A DNA stretch of 64,000 nt, from positions 17,298,001-17,362,000 of the forward strand of contig NC_046679.1 of NCBI RefSeq assembly GCF_009870125.1, in the 5' to 3' direction. Of this stretch, positions 42,601-54,515 are shown piece by piece. How positions within the stretch are numbered: the first letter of the stretch is position 1; the number at the start of each line of letters is the position of its first letter. The notes beneath the pieces are model-generated. The model saw nothing but the letters and a program-made list of their open reading frames with translations, did not search any database and had not been told where the DNA came from. The position numbers and the translations under genes were made by a program. The DNA is from Drosophila pseudoobscura. Lineage: Eukaryota; Arthropoda; Insecta; Diptera; Drosophilidae.

Positions 42601-43028
42601 GTAAGCTGAGCTGGCAGGCAGACAGGTAGTTTTGGGCCCGGCTCGGCTCGGCTCTGTCCGGCTGCTGCCCCTGCCACAGGCACATAAATTGTAATTAAAT
42701 CAAATTCGAAGAGAGATTGCGGTGGAGAGACTGGGTCTCTGGGATCGATGCACTACCAACGCGTATCTGCAAATTCATTTTCGATACAGGCCTCCAACCA
42801 GGCAGTTGTCATTTATTTGTTCGCCATTTGCGGGTAGTTACTAACCCATGATATTACCATGATATTCGCGATTTAAAAAGTGTGAGAAATACAAATTTTA
42901 GAAACTAGCTCTTTCAATGTAAGTTATGTTAATTAAAAATGTGTAAAAGTGGGCTCGATTGCAAAATGAACAATTTCGTGACTATTGTGATTTTTACAGA
43001 TTCTTCAAAGCTACCACAAAAGTTCGCC

Positions 43029-44903
43029 ATGAATTTATTTTCACGCCTGAAACGTTTAGGTGGCGCCGCCTGCAAGGTAAGAAATTACTCTGAGATCATA
43101 ATTTGTTTCACCGAAATAAGCCAAATACATCTTATTGCAGAACTCCGCTACATTGCCTGTTACAGGTCTGTATACACCCTAAACATTTGAAATTTGCGCC
43201 AAATTATTTAGCGAATTGTATCAATCAGTCTTCGCAAGCGTCGTTTAATAACGCGTTAGGATGATATCTATTGTCGATATGGTCACACTTGAAATTACAA
43301 AGAGTTTTTTTTGCCGCATGTTATCGTACGAACCTCACCTCGCGTGTGAGGACAATATACCTTGAAGACTAACTGTGGATTCAAGGTATAGTGATCAAAT
43401 GGGTTGGATTTTTTTTAGGTCAAAATCAAGCCGACGGTATATTTCCGGTATATTGGTATATTGATTTGATCAATTTCATCTATTAAATTTGATTTTTAAA
43501 GGTATATTTAAGAACAAATGGTATAGAAACTTCCTACGCAGGGTTTTTTGTATTTTCGCACTTTCAAATCCTTGTCGCGTACTCTGGGATGCTTGTCATC
43601 CCAGGCTCTAATGAATGCCGAAACTAGTCTCTGTTTAAATGGTATTCAACGATTTTTGCAATCAGCTGTTTTCTTTCTGAGAATATGCATGAAACGAAAT
43701 AGGGTATACAAATGGCCATATCCAGTTGATAAGCAACAAGTCTTCAAATACCAGCAGCATGGACATGAAAACTTTGCGACTGGTTTTCTGTTGGACATTT
43801 TTGTTTAAACCTTATTTTAGCCAAAATAAAATAAAAGCAAGGACTAAAAACTAGCCAATCTTGAAGAAAATTTATTCATCAACGGCCTAAAATTATGTGG
43901 GCAGAACTAAGGGTTTTAGTTTGCCAGAATTATTCAACGGAATATAAATATTGAACAATATGAACGATTATACTCTTTCGTGTTTTTGTGTGACCTATTT
44001 CGCTAAAACCTTTTTTGTTTGGCCTATTTCGCTAAAATCTTTTTTCAGACAAGATCCAATAAAAAAAAGCGATTAAAATAAGCCAGTCAGGTAGAAAATT
44101 GATTCAATAATAGGATAAAATTATGTAGGCAGGGCTGAAGGTTCTATTAAGTTTGTTATATTGCACGGAATATCAAAAACGAGGAATATGTATAATAGAA
44201 CTTGAACTCGTCAGTATATTTATGGTATATATTCGAAATGAGACGGTATATTTTGATATATTTTGGAGAGTCGCTATATTTCTGAGAGAACACACGTTGT
44301 AATCAATTATCGTTTACAATTTCAATTACGAACTCGTTTACGCAGCTGCCGCAGAGACGCCAGTGGATTCCACAGAAGTTTTTAAAACCATAGCGGAGGA
44401 TAAATTGCTGGGCAGCAAGCCAACACCCGAAATAGGTAATTCTATATAAAGTATGTATAATTAATGTGAGAAAACATAATTGCTGACGTAACAAAGCAAA
44501 GCCATTGCACTCCAGTATATATATACATATACATTTATATGTATGTACTATATTTGCAAATACATATGTAATTATGTAAAAAGGCGTGGGTGGTGGGCGT
44601 ACGTGCCTTATCAGAGGTGACAGATACTGAAAATATGCGTCGAGCTGGAATGATAGGATATTGATTTTATCAGAACAGTGCCAATTCCTGGTTAAGTGCA
44701 AACATAAGTGATGACGTCAGCAACGCCTCGGTGATAAAATTCCATATGTATGAAAGACTGGGACTGGGACTCTCCATTGGACGAATCATTTAATTTACGT
44801 GTGTGGCTGAAAATTCCCAGCTGGGCTTTCAACGTAACCTTAAAATTCTTGCTTTGAAGAGAAAGTCGCGTTCGATGACGGCGAGATTCTAATTTCCGCT
44901 TAA
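43029..44903 (+). CDS. Candidate small gene, 68 aa, upstream of CD98hc
   Basis: Assembled from splice signals. Exon with acceptor at 42999 and start in GCCATGA context: 43029-43076. Then 43141-43165, 44346-44435, and 44860-44903 with stop TAA. Phases 0, 1 and 1 agree and the spliced length is 207 nt. The product starts MNLFSRLKRLGGAACK, basic and amphipathic like a mitochondrial presequence, and continues with DSTEVFKTIAEDKLLGSKP and the end EKVAFDDGEILISA. Codon use in the third exon is clearly coding-like. The second donor (CAG/GTCTGT) is weak and intron 2 is 1.2 kb with repeats. No family recognised. The stop lies 49 nt before the CD98hc ATG with no room for a separate 3' end, suggesting a shared or dicistronic transcript. 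Confidence 0.45.
43280..43289 (+). promoter_or_regulatory. Motif 1 core promoter element
   Basis: TGGTCACACT, next to TGTCGATA, a degenerate DRE. Possible alternative promoter for CD98hc inside the long intron of the candidate small gene. Confidence 0.4.
43400..44300. repeat. Repeat cluster: GGTATATT tracts and a diverged tandem duplication
   Basis: GGTATATTT/GGTATATTG runs lie at 43435-43510 and 44213-44275. Between them are two similar blocks (about 43825-43950 and 44055-44176). Each has AAAATTATGTRGGCAGRRCT, then a purine-rich stretch, then CGGAATAT. CCTATTTCGCTAAAA also occurs twice (43996, 44022). Confidence 0.55.
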
Positions 44904-44951
44904 TTGAGGCTGATTAAAGTCAATTTAAAAACTGTTCACTTTTCAGTCGAC

Positions 44952-46868
44952 ATGGTGCAAGAGGAAAAGATTACTGTGGCGGATGGCGCCGACGAGCAAA
45001 TGCTGGGATCTGGCGGGCCTGACGAGAAGCTGGCCGGACGAGATGAGGTCAAATTCATCAAGGGCGATCACCAGAATGGAGATGCCAAGATTGATATCGG
45101 ACACGTTAACGGAAAAGCTGTAAGTGTAGTGGAATCTATAGGAAATCAGGGTGCTAACCTTAAATTTCCTTTGTGTAGGCCTTTACGGGCATGAGCAAGG
45201 AGGAACTCATGAAGTACGCCAACGATCCGTTTTGGGTGCGCTTGCGATGGATTTTCTTCGTCGGTTTCTGGGTCATCTGGGCAGCCATGCTTGTGGGCGC
45301 CATTATGATCATCATCGGAGCACCGAAGTGCGCTGCTCCTCAGCCCTTGCCCTGGTACAAGCGAGGACCCCATGCGAAGTTCGCTGGTATTGAGGCTGCC
45401 AAGCCGGATGACGTCGAGACTGCCAAGAAAATCCATGCTACAGGAGCAATATATGAGCTTCCCGCTGCCCTAACCTACAGTGTTAGCCAGCCTGAAGTGG
45501 AGCAACAGATTAAGAAACTTGTGGCCCAATACCAGGCCAGCGATGTAAAGGTAATCCTTGATTTGACACCCAACTACGTGGGCAAGGAGTCGAAGTTGGT
45601 TCAGGATGCTCTCGAAAACAAGGAGAAGCGGGCCGCCTTTGTCTGGGTGAGCGGAAGATCGGTCCCACCCACCAACTGGCTGAAGGTCGGTGGTAATCGG
45701 TCCGCTTGGGAGCAACTGGATGACAGCTATGTGCTCTCCCAGTTCCAAGATGGCTACTACGATCTAAAAATGAACAGCTCAATAATAAGGAACGAATTCG
45801 GTGGGGTGCTAAGGCATCTGGTGGAACTGGGTGTACAAGGCTTCCGCCTGAAGAATACCAAGTTCTTTGTGCTGTCCGACAGCCTCGAGGACGAAGTCAT
45901 CTCTGCAGTGCCCAAGGATCTGAATCTGGGACCCAGCGAATATGGCTTCTACGACCACAAGCAAACCACCTTCCTCTCTGGGCTGGGCGATGTGCTATAT
46001 GAATACCTGAGCATTGTGAAGAATGCCTCCGCCGATGCCTTCCTATCGGTGGCCGAGGACATCGTACAGCCAGAGGTGTACCAATTGAGTGAGGTTGCAG
46101 GGGCCAACGGCATTGATCTGCCTATGTACGGCAACTTTGTGAAAGTGCTTAGCAAATCTAAGCCAGAGAAGTCTCTGTTTAAGAATCTCGAGAACACGCT
46201 CCTCCAAGCAGGCAATGGAAGCTGGCTTCAGTGGAACTTCCGTGATGTCTACGTGGACACCCCCCACGACCCGTCAGCCCTGGCCTTGTTCCTCTCTATG
46301 TTGCCAGGCGTGCCAGTGGTGTCAGTGGATGCCATCGAGTATCAGAACGTAACCGAGAAGACCTACAAGCATATCGAGCAGCTGCGCCACTCGGCCTCCT
46401 ACATGCACGGCGAGTTGAAGCTCTATGAGGCGGATCCTCTGGTGGCCTTCTCAAGGTAATGAGTCCTTCCGTATTCTTTTATTTCCTTGACACTAATCTT
46501 ATAACTTTATTCATGCTTGCCCATTGAAGGCAGAGGTAAATTCATGACTCCACTTAACACTTTTTGTCTTTACCTGATTTTTTTGTTTTCAACATTTTCT
46601 TACTGAATCTTTTTATTCCTGCAGAATCAAGTCTGGCAATCCTGGCTACTTTGTAATCTTCAATCCCACCGACTCGCCACAGTCTAGCAACATTACCAAC
46701 GCCCACGATCTACCCGACAAAATGACTGTCTCGGTGTTCAGCGAGAACTTCAACAATTACGAGGAAGGCGACAAGGTAACGCCCCTTGGCAAAGTTAGCC
46801 TTGGCGATCTTAAGGTGGCCCCACAGTCGGCCATCATTCTGACCTACGTGCCAGTGAAAACGGAATAA
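44952..46868 (+). CDS. CD98hc: CD98 heavy chain (4F2hc), amino acid transporter subunit
   Basis: Type II membrane glycoprotein that pairs with light-chain transporters and brings them to the plasma membrane. Exons 44952-45119, 45179-46455 and 46625-46868; 562 aa. The ATG is just inside an exon whose acceptor TTTTCAG ends at 44946. Seen: acidic cytosolic tail; FWVRLRWIFFVGFW and following hydrophobic segment (TM about 80-103); then C107, the position of the light-chain disulfide. The ectodomain is alpha-amylase-like without glycosidase catalytic residues (PWYKRGP, VKVILDLTPNYVG, GVPVVSVDAIEYQN), with many N-glycosylation sequons. A C-terminal beta domain ends AIILTYVPVKTE. CG2791 in D. melanogaster. 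AATAAA at 47071-47076 or nearer. Confidence 0.95.
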
Positions 46869-49232
46869 ATATGTCGTATGTCCTACAACACAACTACTGT
46901 ATTGCACAAAGATGTGCATATCTATAAATAAGCTCGCTTCAATGTTCACTGAGATTCAAAGCCGCAAAACAAAACAAAAAATTTGTTGAGAAAATATATA
47001 CATATTAAGAGTTCTCTGCTTGTTTAATCGCTTGCTATACAAAAATATAAAAGATTATTAGATTGCATTTAATAAAACGGTTTTTAATTATTGTTATTAC
47101 CTTTCAGGGAGTTTAAAAAATTGTTCAGGTGTTTTTATTTGATTATTTATTCTTATTATTTATTTGATTAGTGCTCAAAGGCTATAAGAGCTAGAGCAAC
47201 GAACTTTTGTATCCAGACTTCTGTGATATGTCACTGTTACAAGAATATTTCAAAACTTCGCCCCGCCCACTTCCTCTCCCACAAAGGACGAAAATCGGTG
47301 GTATCCACAATTTCTGTTACAGATATGTACACTTCCTTTTGAGTGCCAACAATGCTCAGTATCTATCTTCTTGGAAAATATTTGTAAAACCAATAAAACC
47401 TTTTGCAACTACCCAAGTTCGTTTTCTCATAGTTAGCCAACGTATTTATCTAGTCCAACACACTGGCGAGGATCAAGATCCATTTCAATTAAATATTCCC
47501 TAATAGTTGGAGATATAGTTTCTGCATTCAAAGCATGCAAGCAAACAGAGATATATAGAGATATACACTGTTCACTAAGGTTCGTACGTAATACTCGTTG
47601 TGTTTTTGCGCGAAATCACATAACATGGAATACCGAATGGTACCAATCCGTTTTTTTCTGATGAAAAAAGGTCTAATACGGATGAAATAGATGGATCAAA
47701 GATTATCACTTTCATGACATAGGAAAGGAATAACAAACTTTGACTCGTCACCGAAGTCGTGAGGGTGGCCACTACACCACTACGTAGGTTTCCATCTCTT
47801 AGTATTTTCATTTTGTTTAGTCTAAGCTGAATGATTTGGCACAGAAAGCTACTCAAAAAGTCATCTTCATAGGAATTTCCAGGGAATTTAGGAATTTTAT
47901 AGAGATATTGCATAGTAAATATGTAGAAAATGCGTTACGGGAAACTTGATGTCGCTGCTACGATGGAAAACATTACTGCTGGCTTTGTTTCATACGATCC
48001 AGACTTTAATGCAGGTCAGGAAACATAGCTTTTTGAGCTTTGAGTCCACATACAATCTATTACCTGTTAGCCAAGAGCTTATCGTCAAGAATTTTGAATT
48101 TTAGTAGCTGGTGGGGGGACTGTTACGAATAAGTCGAATAAACTGATCACTGTGCGGCCTGGGGAATGAGGAAGGATGCGAAATTATTTCGCCTTTGAGG
48201 AAAAGTTTGAAGTGCACAAAGAAAATTTCGTGCATATGCATGTGGCATATGTATGCACGTGTGGGGCCAACTTTGAGATACAAATAGTTGGGGAAGCTAG
48301 CAAAAACAAAAAACAAAAGTCTGTGCGGGTAGCCACAGACAAATAATCAAAATCGACAAACGAAATGAGCCAAAAACAAAGCGCCCAAAATGTTTTTAGT
48401 TTTCACAGTCCTCGTTGGCAATGGCAGCCTGGGGAGTCAGAAAACAGCAACAGCACAACCCCCGCCAACACTGACACACGGGCCGGGCCGAAAGGATATG
48501 CGCACGTGCTAATGTGATTAGATACACAGGCACACCCACCCCACAGCGACAGCCACGGAGAAGAGCAATGCTGTTTGAGGAACCGCAACATGCAGTGCAG
48601 TTGATTGCGGCAAGCCAGCTACAATAACAAGAAAAGTAGAAGAAGTAGAAGAGCCAGAGAAACAACTTCGCTTTGGGTATCTGTGAGATGCAAACTATTG
48701 TTGCGCAGGTCATCATTATCATCATCAGGATGTGGAAAACTTTCGGACTGTCCCGCTGTGCATTGCTGTGTGCGTACGAAACCTTCTGCCCTTGCTTATG
48801 CTCCATCTCTGGCCTTTGGCCCCCCCCCAAATTATTTTGTCTCAACAATTTTTCCATCAGCCAGTCGTCAAATGCAGCCTCGGCCACCCTCCATTCCAGA
48901 TCAGCCAGAGACCCAGCCAGTGATTTAATTGCAGCAGACAAAACATTCTCGCAGTCTTCCACACTCCAAAGTTAATCTATGTCTCGTAACCAAATCCAGA
49001 AAATACATATCACAAGCCATATAAAAAAGGGAAAGAATAGTCTTATAACTACTTCCTTTTCTAAAAGAATGAAAGAATATGAAATAAATGTACGCATTCC
49101 ACTTATAGTTCGTTAAGGAACTTGAACTATTTCAAGGTATAAATCTGTTTTAGCCAACAATTGTGTTATTAAAATGATGGAAAAATTCAGAATTACCAAT
49201 AAATATGTTTCGCAATATAAATAGCTCGTACA
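46869..49232. other. Intergenic region downstream of CD98hc
   Basis: CD98hc 3' UTR, then no confident gene. Contains the 3' part of repeat family A at 47160-47330 and an uncertain 112-codon minus-strand frame at 47913-47575 (no splice or promoter support, AT-rich). A plus-strand segment near 47974-48015 reads MENITAGFVSYDPDFNA before GTCAGG and is also only suggestive. Confidence 0.4.
47160..47330 (+). repeat. Dispersed repeat family A, 3' portion
   Basis: GCAACGAACTTTTGTATCCAG, CTTCTGTGATAT, CACAAAGGACGAAAATC and GGTATCCACAATT occur in the same order as in the fuller copy at 51330-51460. Confidence 0.6.
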
Positions 49233-49244
49233 TATGTACAGAAA

Positions 49245-49544
49245 AATTGTAGGAAATGTGATACTATCGAAACCGTGGAACATCTCATCTGCTACTGTCT
49301 GGCTCTCTCAAGGGCAACGCGGAGATACCTTGGCGTTCCAGTGCTGGCATAACTGGAAGATGCCTCCCAAAGGACGCCACAGGAACTGCTGGCCTCTGCT
49401 AAAAACACCTCGATTCTCGGGGACTTTAAAACCACATAAAAACTCCCGCGACGGTTCTTACACCCCCCTTATCCGGATAACTAAGGGCCGGATTGGCCTA
49501 TGCGTGGCACCGCTGAGGGCCGTCCAGGTTAACCTAACCTAACC
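49245..49544 (+). mobile_element. 5'-truncated LOA/Jockey-type non-LTR retrotransposon
   Basis: A 300 bp insertion flanked by a perfect 12 bp target duplication TATGTACAGAAA (49233-49244 and 49545-49556). It encodes the C-terminal end of an ORF2: CRKCDTIETVEHLICYC (C-x2-C ... H-x4-C knuckle), then SRATRRYLGVPVL. An in-frame TAA follows, then LEDASQRTPQELLASAKN and a final stop. The 3' end is TTAACCTAACCTAACC, a tail typical of LOA-clade elements such as Bilbo from the obscura group. The in-frame stop and truncation make it inactive; the intact duplication makes it fairly young. Confidence 0.8.
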
Positions 49545-49556
49545 TATGTACAGAAA

Positions 49557-51129
49557 TATTTGTAGACTCGTACAACCTATATAACACTCTATTGAACTGT
49601 TCGGATGGGATTATGGGGCAGAAAAGTCGACTTAATAGAAAAAAAGAACAAAATAACGCGGCTAATTTGTATTGATTTTTTGTATCGCACTTGCATTTCT
49701 TCTTTTGCACTTCCTCTGCTCTTTTTTAGCTCTTTGTCGCTGGCATGGCATGGGATCGCTCGTTGGTTTGTTTTGAGCTTTCCCATGCATAAATTTTGCA
49801 TATTAATTGAGCGGCTGTCATCAATATGTCTCCGTCCAAGGAAACCCCGACTCACTCTCCCACTGCCTGCTGCTCTCACTGCCGCTCCAACGCTGGCTCT
49901 CGTCGCTCATTAGTTGGCCTAAAAAATCCCATCAGGCTTTGATTAACATTTTGTGCACACAAATCCCGGCCAAAATGCGAGAGAGGCTAAATGAGTTGCA
50001 TCTAATTGAGTGACAAACACGCCACAACAACATCAGGCCCGGCAAAACACGGGTGGCACTGGCTCTGGCCACCTCTCACAAACTGTGCCAATTTGTTTTA
50101 AAATGCATCACCCTGGCGCTCAATCAGCCCAGAGCAGCTCCCACTCATCTCGCTCCAGCACCCTCTACAGTGTCTGGTGTCCACTGTCCAATGCCTGTTC
50201 TCGACTGTTTTTCAATTTGCATGCAAGCGTAAATTACTCGCCGTTCGACACCCTTTCCCGACTCCACATTCCACATTCCGCATCCGCATCCGCATCCTCC
50301 TGTGCAACTTTCCCCACACAGGTTCCTGGTTCTCCCCGCTGCCACCCCGTTCTCCCCGTCGGTTAAAAGGTTTGTCCTTTGGTTGCTTTATATATGCAGA
50401 TTGCCTGGCCCCCTTCTCTTGCCCCTTTCTTCCTGCTGCCATCCTCTATGTATATCCGTATGTTGTTGTTATTGGCTGTCGGAATCTTATGCCTTCGTGC
50501 CTTAAATGAGTCTGCGTCTTTTGGCTAAGGACTTAAAACACGTTTTTTGGCACTCCATTTGTCATTAAGCTACCAATTTGTTCGGCTTCAAAAACATCTC
50601 AAATTTCGGACCGAGCCGCAGCGAGGGGAATGTACAAAATCGAACAAGGTTAAGGTTAAGAGGTGTACACGGAGTAAGATCAAACGCACGCGTACGATGG
50701 AACTGGTTATCCATGAAATATTCAATCGGATTGTGTAGAACTAAATTAAAGCTGGATAATTTTTCGAGAATCCTTGTAGTGTTCCAACTGGAATTCGTGA
50801 TTTAACACCCTGTCCTTCAATTTCCAAATTAATTATTTCCTTCTTTAACGATTGTACTTTATGCATTAAAGTAAGGTAATAAAGGTGGCTCCTTCCGTAT
50901 TCGAAAATGTATAAAGACTATGAAGGCATATGGTTCATTTGCTTTAATAAGTAATTTAAAATAATTTAATTTGGTGTTAGTAACTTATTTTTCACCACCG
51001 ATTGAATAATTCCAAGCTTTTCAGGAATATTACATGTCACTTTAATACAATTTTCAATTTTTAACGGTAGTTTTTTAATTTTTGGGTAAATCTGCAAGCA
51101 AAACTGAGTAAATGTGAATTGTTGTGGTT
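49557..51129. other. Intergenic spacer
   Basis: No supportable gene. CATCCG/CCACATTC short repeats lie near 50262-50300. Confidence 0.4.
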
Positions 51130-51660
51130 TTTATGCCCGATATCCAAAATGAATGTAGGGGTATATTCGATTTTTGGGGAAAGATGATATGTGCAACGCC
51201 CAGAAAAAAGCGTTTTCGATCCCATTAAGTATATACATTTTTGATAAGAATCAATAGCCGAGGCGGTAGAGCCATGTCCGTCCGTCCGTCATTCCATCTT
51301 GTTGGACGCCTAGGTCTCAGAAACTATAAGAGGTCGACCAACGAAATGTTGTGTCCAGACTCCTGTGATATCAAATTGAATCAAGTTTCCTTCTAAATTT
51401 TGCACGCCTGTTTTCGCCCCCACAAAGACCAAAATCTGTGGCATCCAAAATTTTCAAGATACGAGACAACAAAAAACGTAGAATTGTTGAGAATGACCCT
51501 ATCTAACAGACTGCCTGCTGGATCAGATTGGTTTACTATCATATCTGGAAGGACCAAATGAATTTGCAGTGCGTACTTATTTTCTGTCTCTCTCACACAC
51601 ACTCTTGGTACTGCCCTTTGGCGGAGAGGAGCTATAGTGACTGCGTAGGGGGTATAAATG
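51130..51660 (+). repeat. Dispersed repeat family A, fullest copy
   Basis: About 530 bp. From the 5' end: TTATGCCCGATATCCAAAAT, GGGGTATATTCGATTTTTGG, CGATCCCATTAAGTATATAC, GAATCAATAGCCGAGGCGG, CCATGTCCGTCCGTCCGTC, then CACAAAGACCAAAATCTGTGG, and finally CTGTCTCTCTCACACACAC and TTTGGCGGAGAGGAGC. No coding capacity, and target duplications were not identified. Confidence 0.7.
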
Positions 51661-54370
51661 TACAGTCGCTAAAAATTAATCATGATGTTAGTAAATGTTT
51701 AGGATTGGCAGTTCGCATTTTTCTGACTAGTGCCCCAAAACATTAGAAACTCCTGGTAGCACTAGGAGAGTGGACAAGATATATTAAATAACAATAAAGT
51801 CATAATTTAATCAAAATTTAGACAAAGCCCTAGGTATCTCTGGTTAAACTTTTTGAATGGTTGAGAATTTCAGAGGTAAGCTAGCTTTTTTCCACATAAC
51901 TTGAGTGGATCGTGTCCGAATCCGTTCCAAATTTTGGTTAGTCGTCTTTCAGATGAAATCCAGGGAGAATGCAGTTATATGAGCACATATACATTTGAGA
52001 TCTGGGCGCCAGTGATGTGAGAAATTCGCATGCCTAAGCAGTAGCCCACCCCTCCCCTCGTTACCTGGTACCCCCTACGCGGTGTCCCGATACCGTTCCC
52101 CCCACCAGACAAAGCCATCCAAGCGGCCAACAATGTACAACAACTTGTAGAATGGCCATAACAATTATAAAACACGAACACGAGCCGATGCTGAAAGGGA
52201 GCGGTTGGGGGTGGGGGTGGGGGTGGGGAGAGGGAGCGCGTGGGGAGACTGAATTGCGGTTGGCAACTTGGATTACAGTGGCGGGTCATTTGGAGAATTC
52301 TGCAGCATGCATTCCCGGGTCTCCATCCGCCCATCCGTCCGTCTGTCCGTTTGTCCGTGCTGCGGCTCCCAACGTGTCGTGCAACTCGGCTGCGGCTTTG
52401 TAGGTGACAACTGCGACAGTTAAGCGTCAAATTGTATAAATGTTTGCATTGCCACCGATTGCGGTGAAATTGTAAAAATAAGGCTCTGAAAGAAGAGATC
52501 GAAGCGGGGGTCGGTGGCGTTCGCCCCTCCGGTCGGGTCCGTCAGGGCAAAAAAAAGACTCCAAAGAGAGATATGCAAAAGAGAAAGAGAGAGAGAGAGA
52601 GAGAATGAGTGGGCCACTAAGAGCAAATCATAAATAAATATTTGCCGGTTTCTTTGCAATTTGCATTTTCTCAGTGGGTACGGGTTGTATTTTCTGTTTG
52701 CTTTTGGCTTTTTTCGAGAGCGCGTATCCACCCAACTGGCACGATAAACGGGTTTCGTTTCGGTTCCGTATCTGCCAGATACTCTTCCCTACCGATTGCC
52801 ATTCGCTTGCGCTCTCTGCTAATTGATTTACGAGTATCCAAGCCGCTCTTCACGAACACTGTATCCTGAGGTAGGCTGAAATGCGTGTGAACTCATGAAT
52901 ATCAATCGAATATTTATGCTATGCTATCATTCACCTGAAGATACTATGGATGTAAGCTGCATAGAATCGAAAACGAGAGACTTTTTTCTAGATCCTAGAT
53001 CCCAGGGGCAGATCCCAGCTGTCCACAAAATACGCTTTTACTATAAACAGGACGGTTGCCTGTTTCTAACTGATTTTCTCTCCCAATTCGAAAATACAAA
53101 ATCGATTTCGGACTAATATAGTAGATATGTATGTACATTATGCTGGAAAAAAAAGGATAAGTGCTTTTATTTATGTAATTTTATGTGGTTTGTATGTATT
53201 TATACCGCACTTCCTGAAAATCTTGTGGAAGTAAAAATATCTCATCAAGAACACTGCATTCCCATTTTTGTTTACAATTTTCGAGAATCTCGATGCGGTC
53301 TTCTCGATGCGTGCACCGCCTCGGGGAAGAAGAGGCTTTTAATGGAGCCGCGCTCCAAAACATTTATCTGTTCGAACTACATATACCCTGGGCCTGGCCG
53401 ATGATGAAAAGAAGCTGATGAATGTGATTAATGTGTATGACATTGCACACGCATATCGGGGCTCTACATAAATTTGCATCAATACTTTAATGCGGAGCAG
53501 AGGGAGCCGACCTATATCACAGGCCTTCGGCTAGACGGCCAAGCACGAATCTCACCATAAAAGCTACAAAGAGAGAGCCAGTGGGAGAGTGGATAGAGTA
53601 AGAGAACTGATCGGGTGCATGCTATGGCAAGACGTCAATGTACGGAAACAAAGTTGCTCCACTCTACTGGTTCGCAGAGATTGGCGAAAACAAACGCGGC
53701 AACTAAAAGAGCACACGACGAAGAGAGCGCTTAAGAGAGTAATACTTAAAGGTTGCTCACGATTGATACCACGCAGTTGATCGCTCTTTCACATTCGGTT
53801 CTCTCGATCTCTCTCCTTCTCCCAAGATGCTTTCCAATGCGCTCCCGACACTTTTTCGTTTGGAGCTTATCGGTTTCGTTCAACACACTGTGGATCAGCG
53901 GGGGGTAAAAAATAAATACATATATTGATTGCGTACATATTTTTTTATGGACTTTGTTTTGTTCAAGTTTGAGTATAAAAATGTATTCAAACAAGTCCTG
54001 GGAGTGTTAATTTTAATTTATTTTTGTTGTAGTTTTGTTTTTACTGCAATTTGCAATTGCAATGCTTATGTTTATAGATATGATAATTTAGTGTAATTGT
54101 TAGTTTCATTTTATTTTTTAACTTTCCCACTACGGGTATGGTACACATATGTTTATTTTGAAACCTGGAGGTGATTGAACAGTCGTTCCAGCTGGCTAAT
54201 CTCACACTCATTTATTGGCGCTGCACCAAAGTGCAAATACCAAAAGCAAAGCAACGACAGTCGGCGGGCCCGTCTCTGTGAACACATGCTAGTCGGCCTG
54301 GCTGGTCTGGTCCGGGTGTCGTGCTTGTCGTCAGAGTTTCGTTGGGGCTGCAACCAGTTTGCTGGCATCG
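51661..54370. other. Intergenic region upstream of dsx
   Basis: No gene supported. Contains GGGGGT runs (about 52205-52232) and a GA dinucleotide run (about 52575-52604). Confidence 0.4.
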
Positions 54371-54515
54371 ATCGTCCTTTGCGCTCGTGCATGCTGCGGC
54401 CAGTGTCTGTTCCGTGGTCGTATTCGTATTCGCAGTCGTAACCCCAACCGATCCAAAACGAACCGAGAACAACTGAACAGATCCACACCGAAATCGATCT
54501 CTTAAGTTGACCCAA
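54371..54515 (+). promoter_or_regulatory. dsx: Candidate noncoding first exon / promoter of dsx
   Basis: CGCAGTCGTAACC (initiator-like, about 54433) is followed by A/C-rich 5'-UTR-like sequence and the donor CCCAA/GTGAGA at 54516. The distance to exon 2 (about 5.4 kb) is plausible for doublesex. This is inference from sequence texture; the true start could be elsewhere in 53-58 kb. Confidence 0.25.

Noticed and set aside
49535-49545. AACCTAACCT as an interstitial telomere-like repeat
   Set aside because: It is the 3' tail of the LOA-type insertion, ending exactly at the target duplication.
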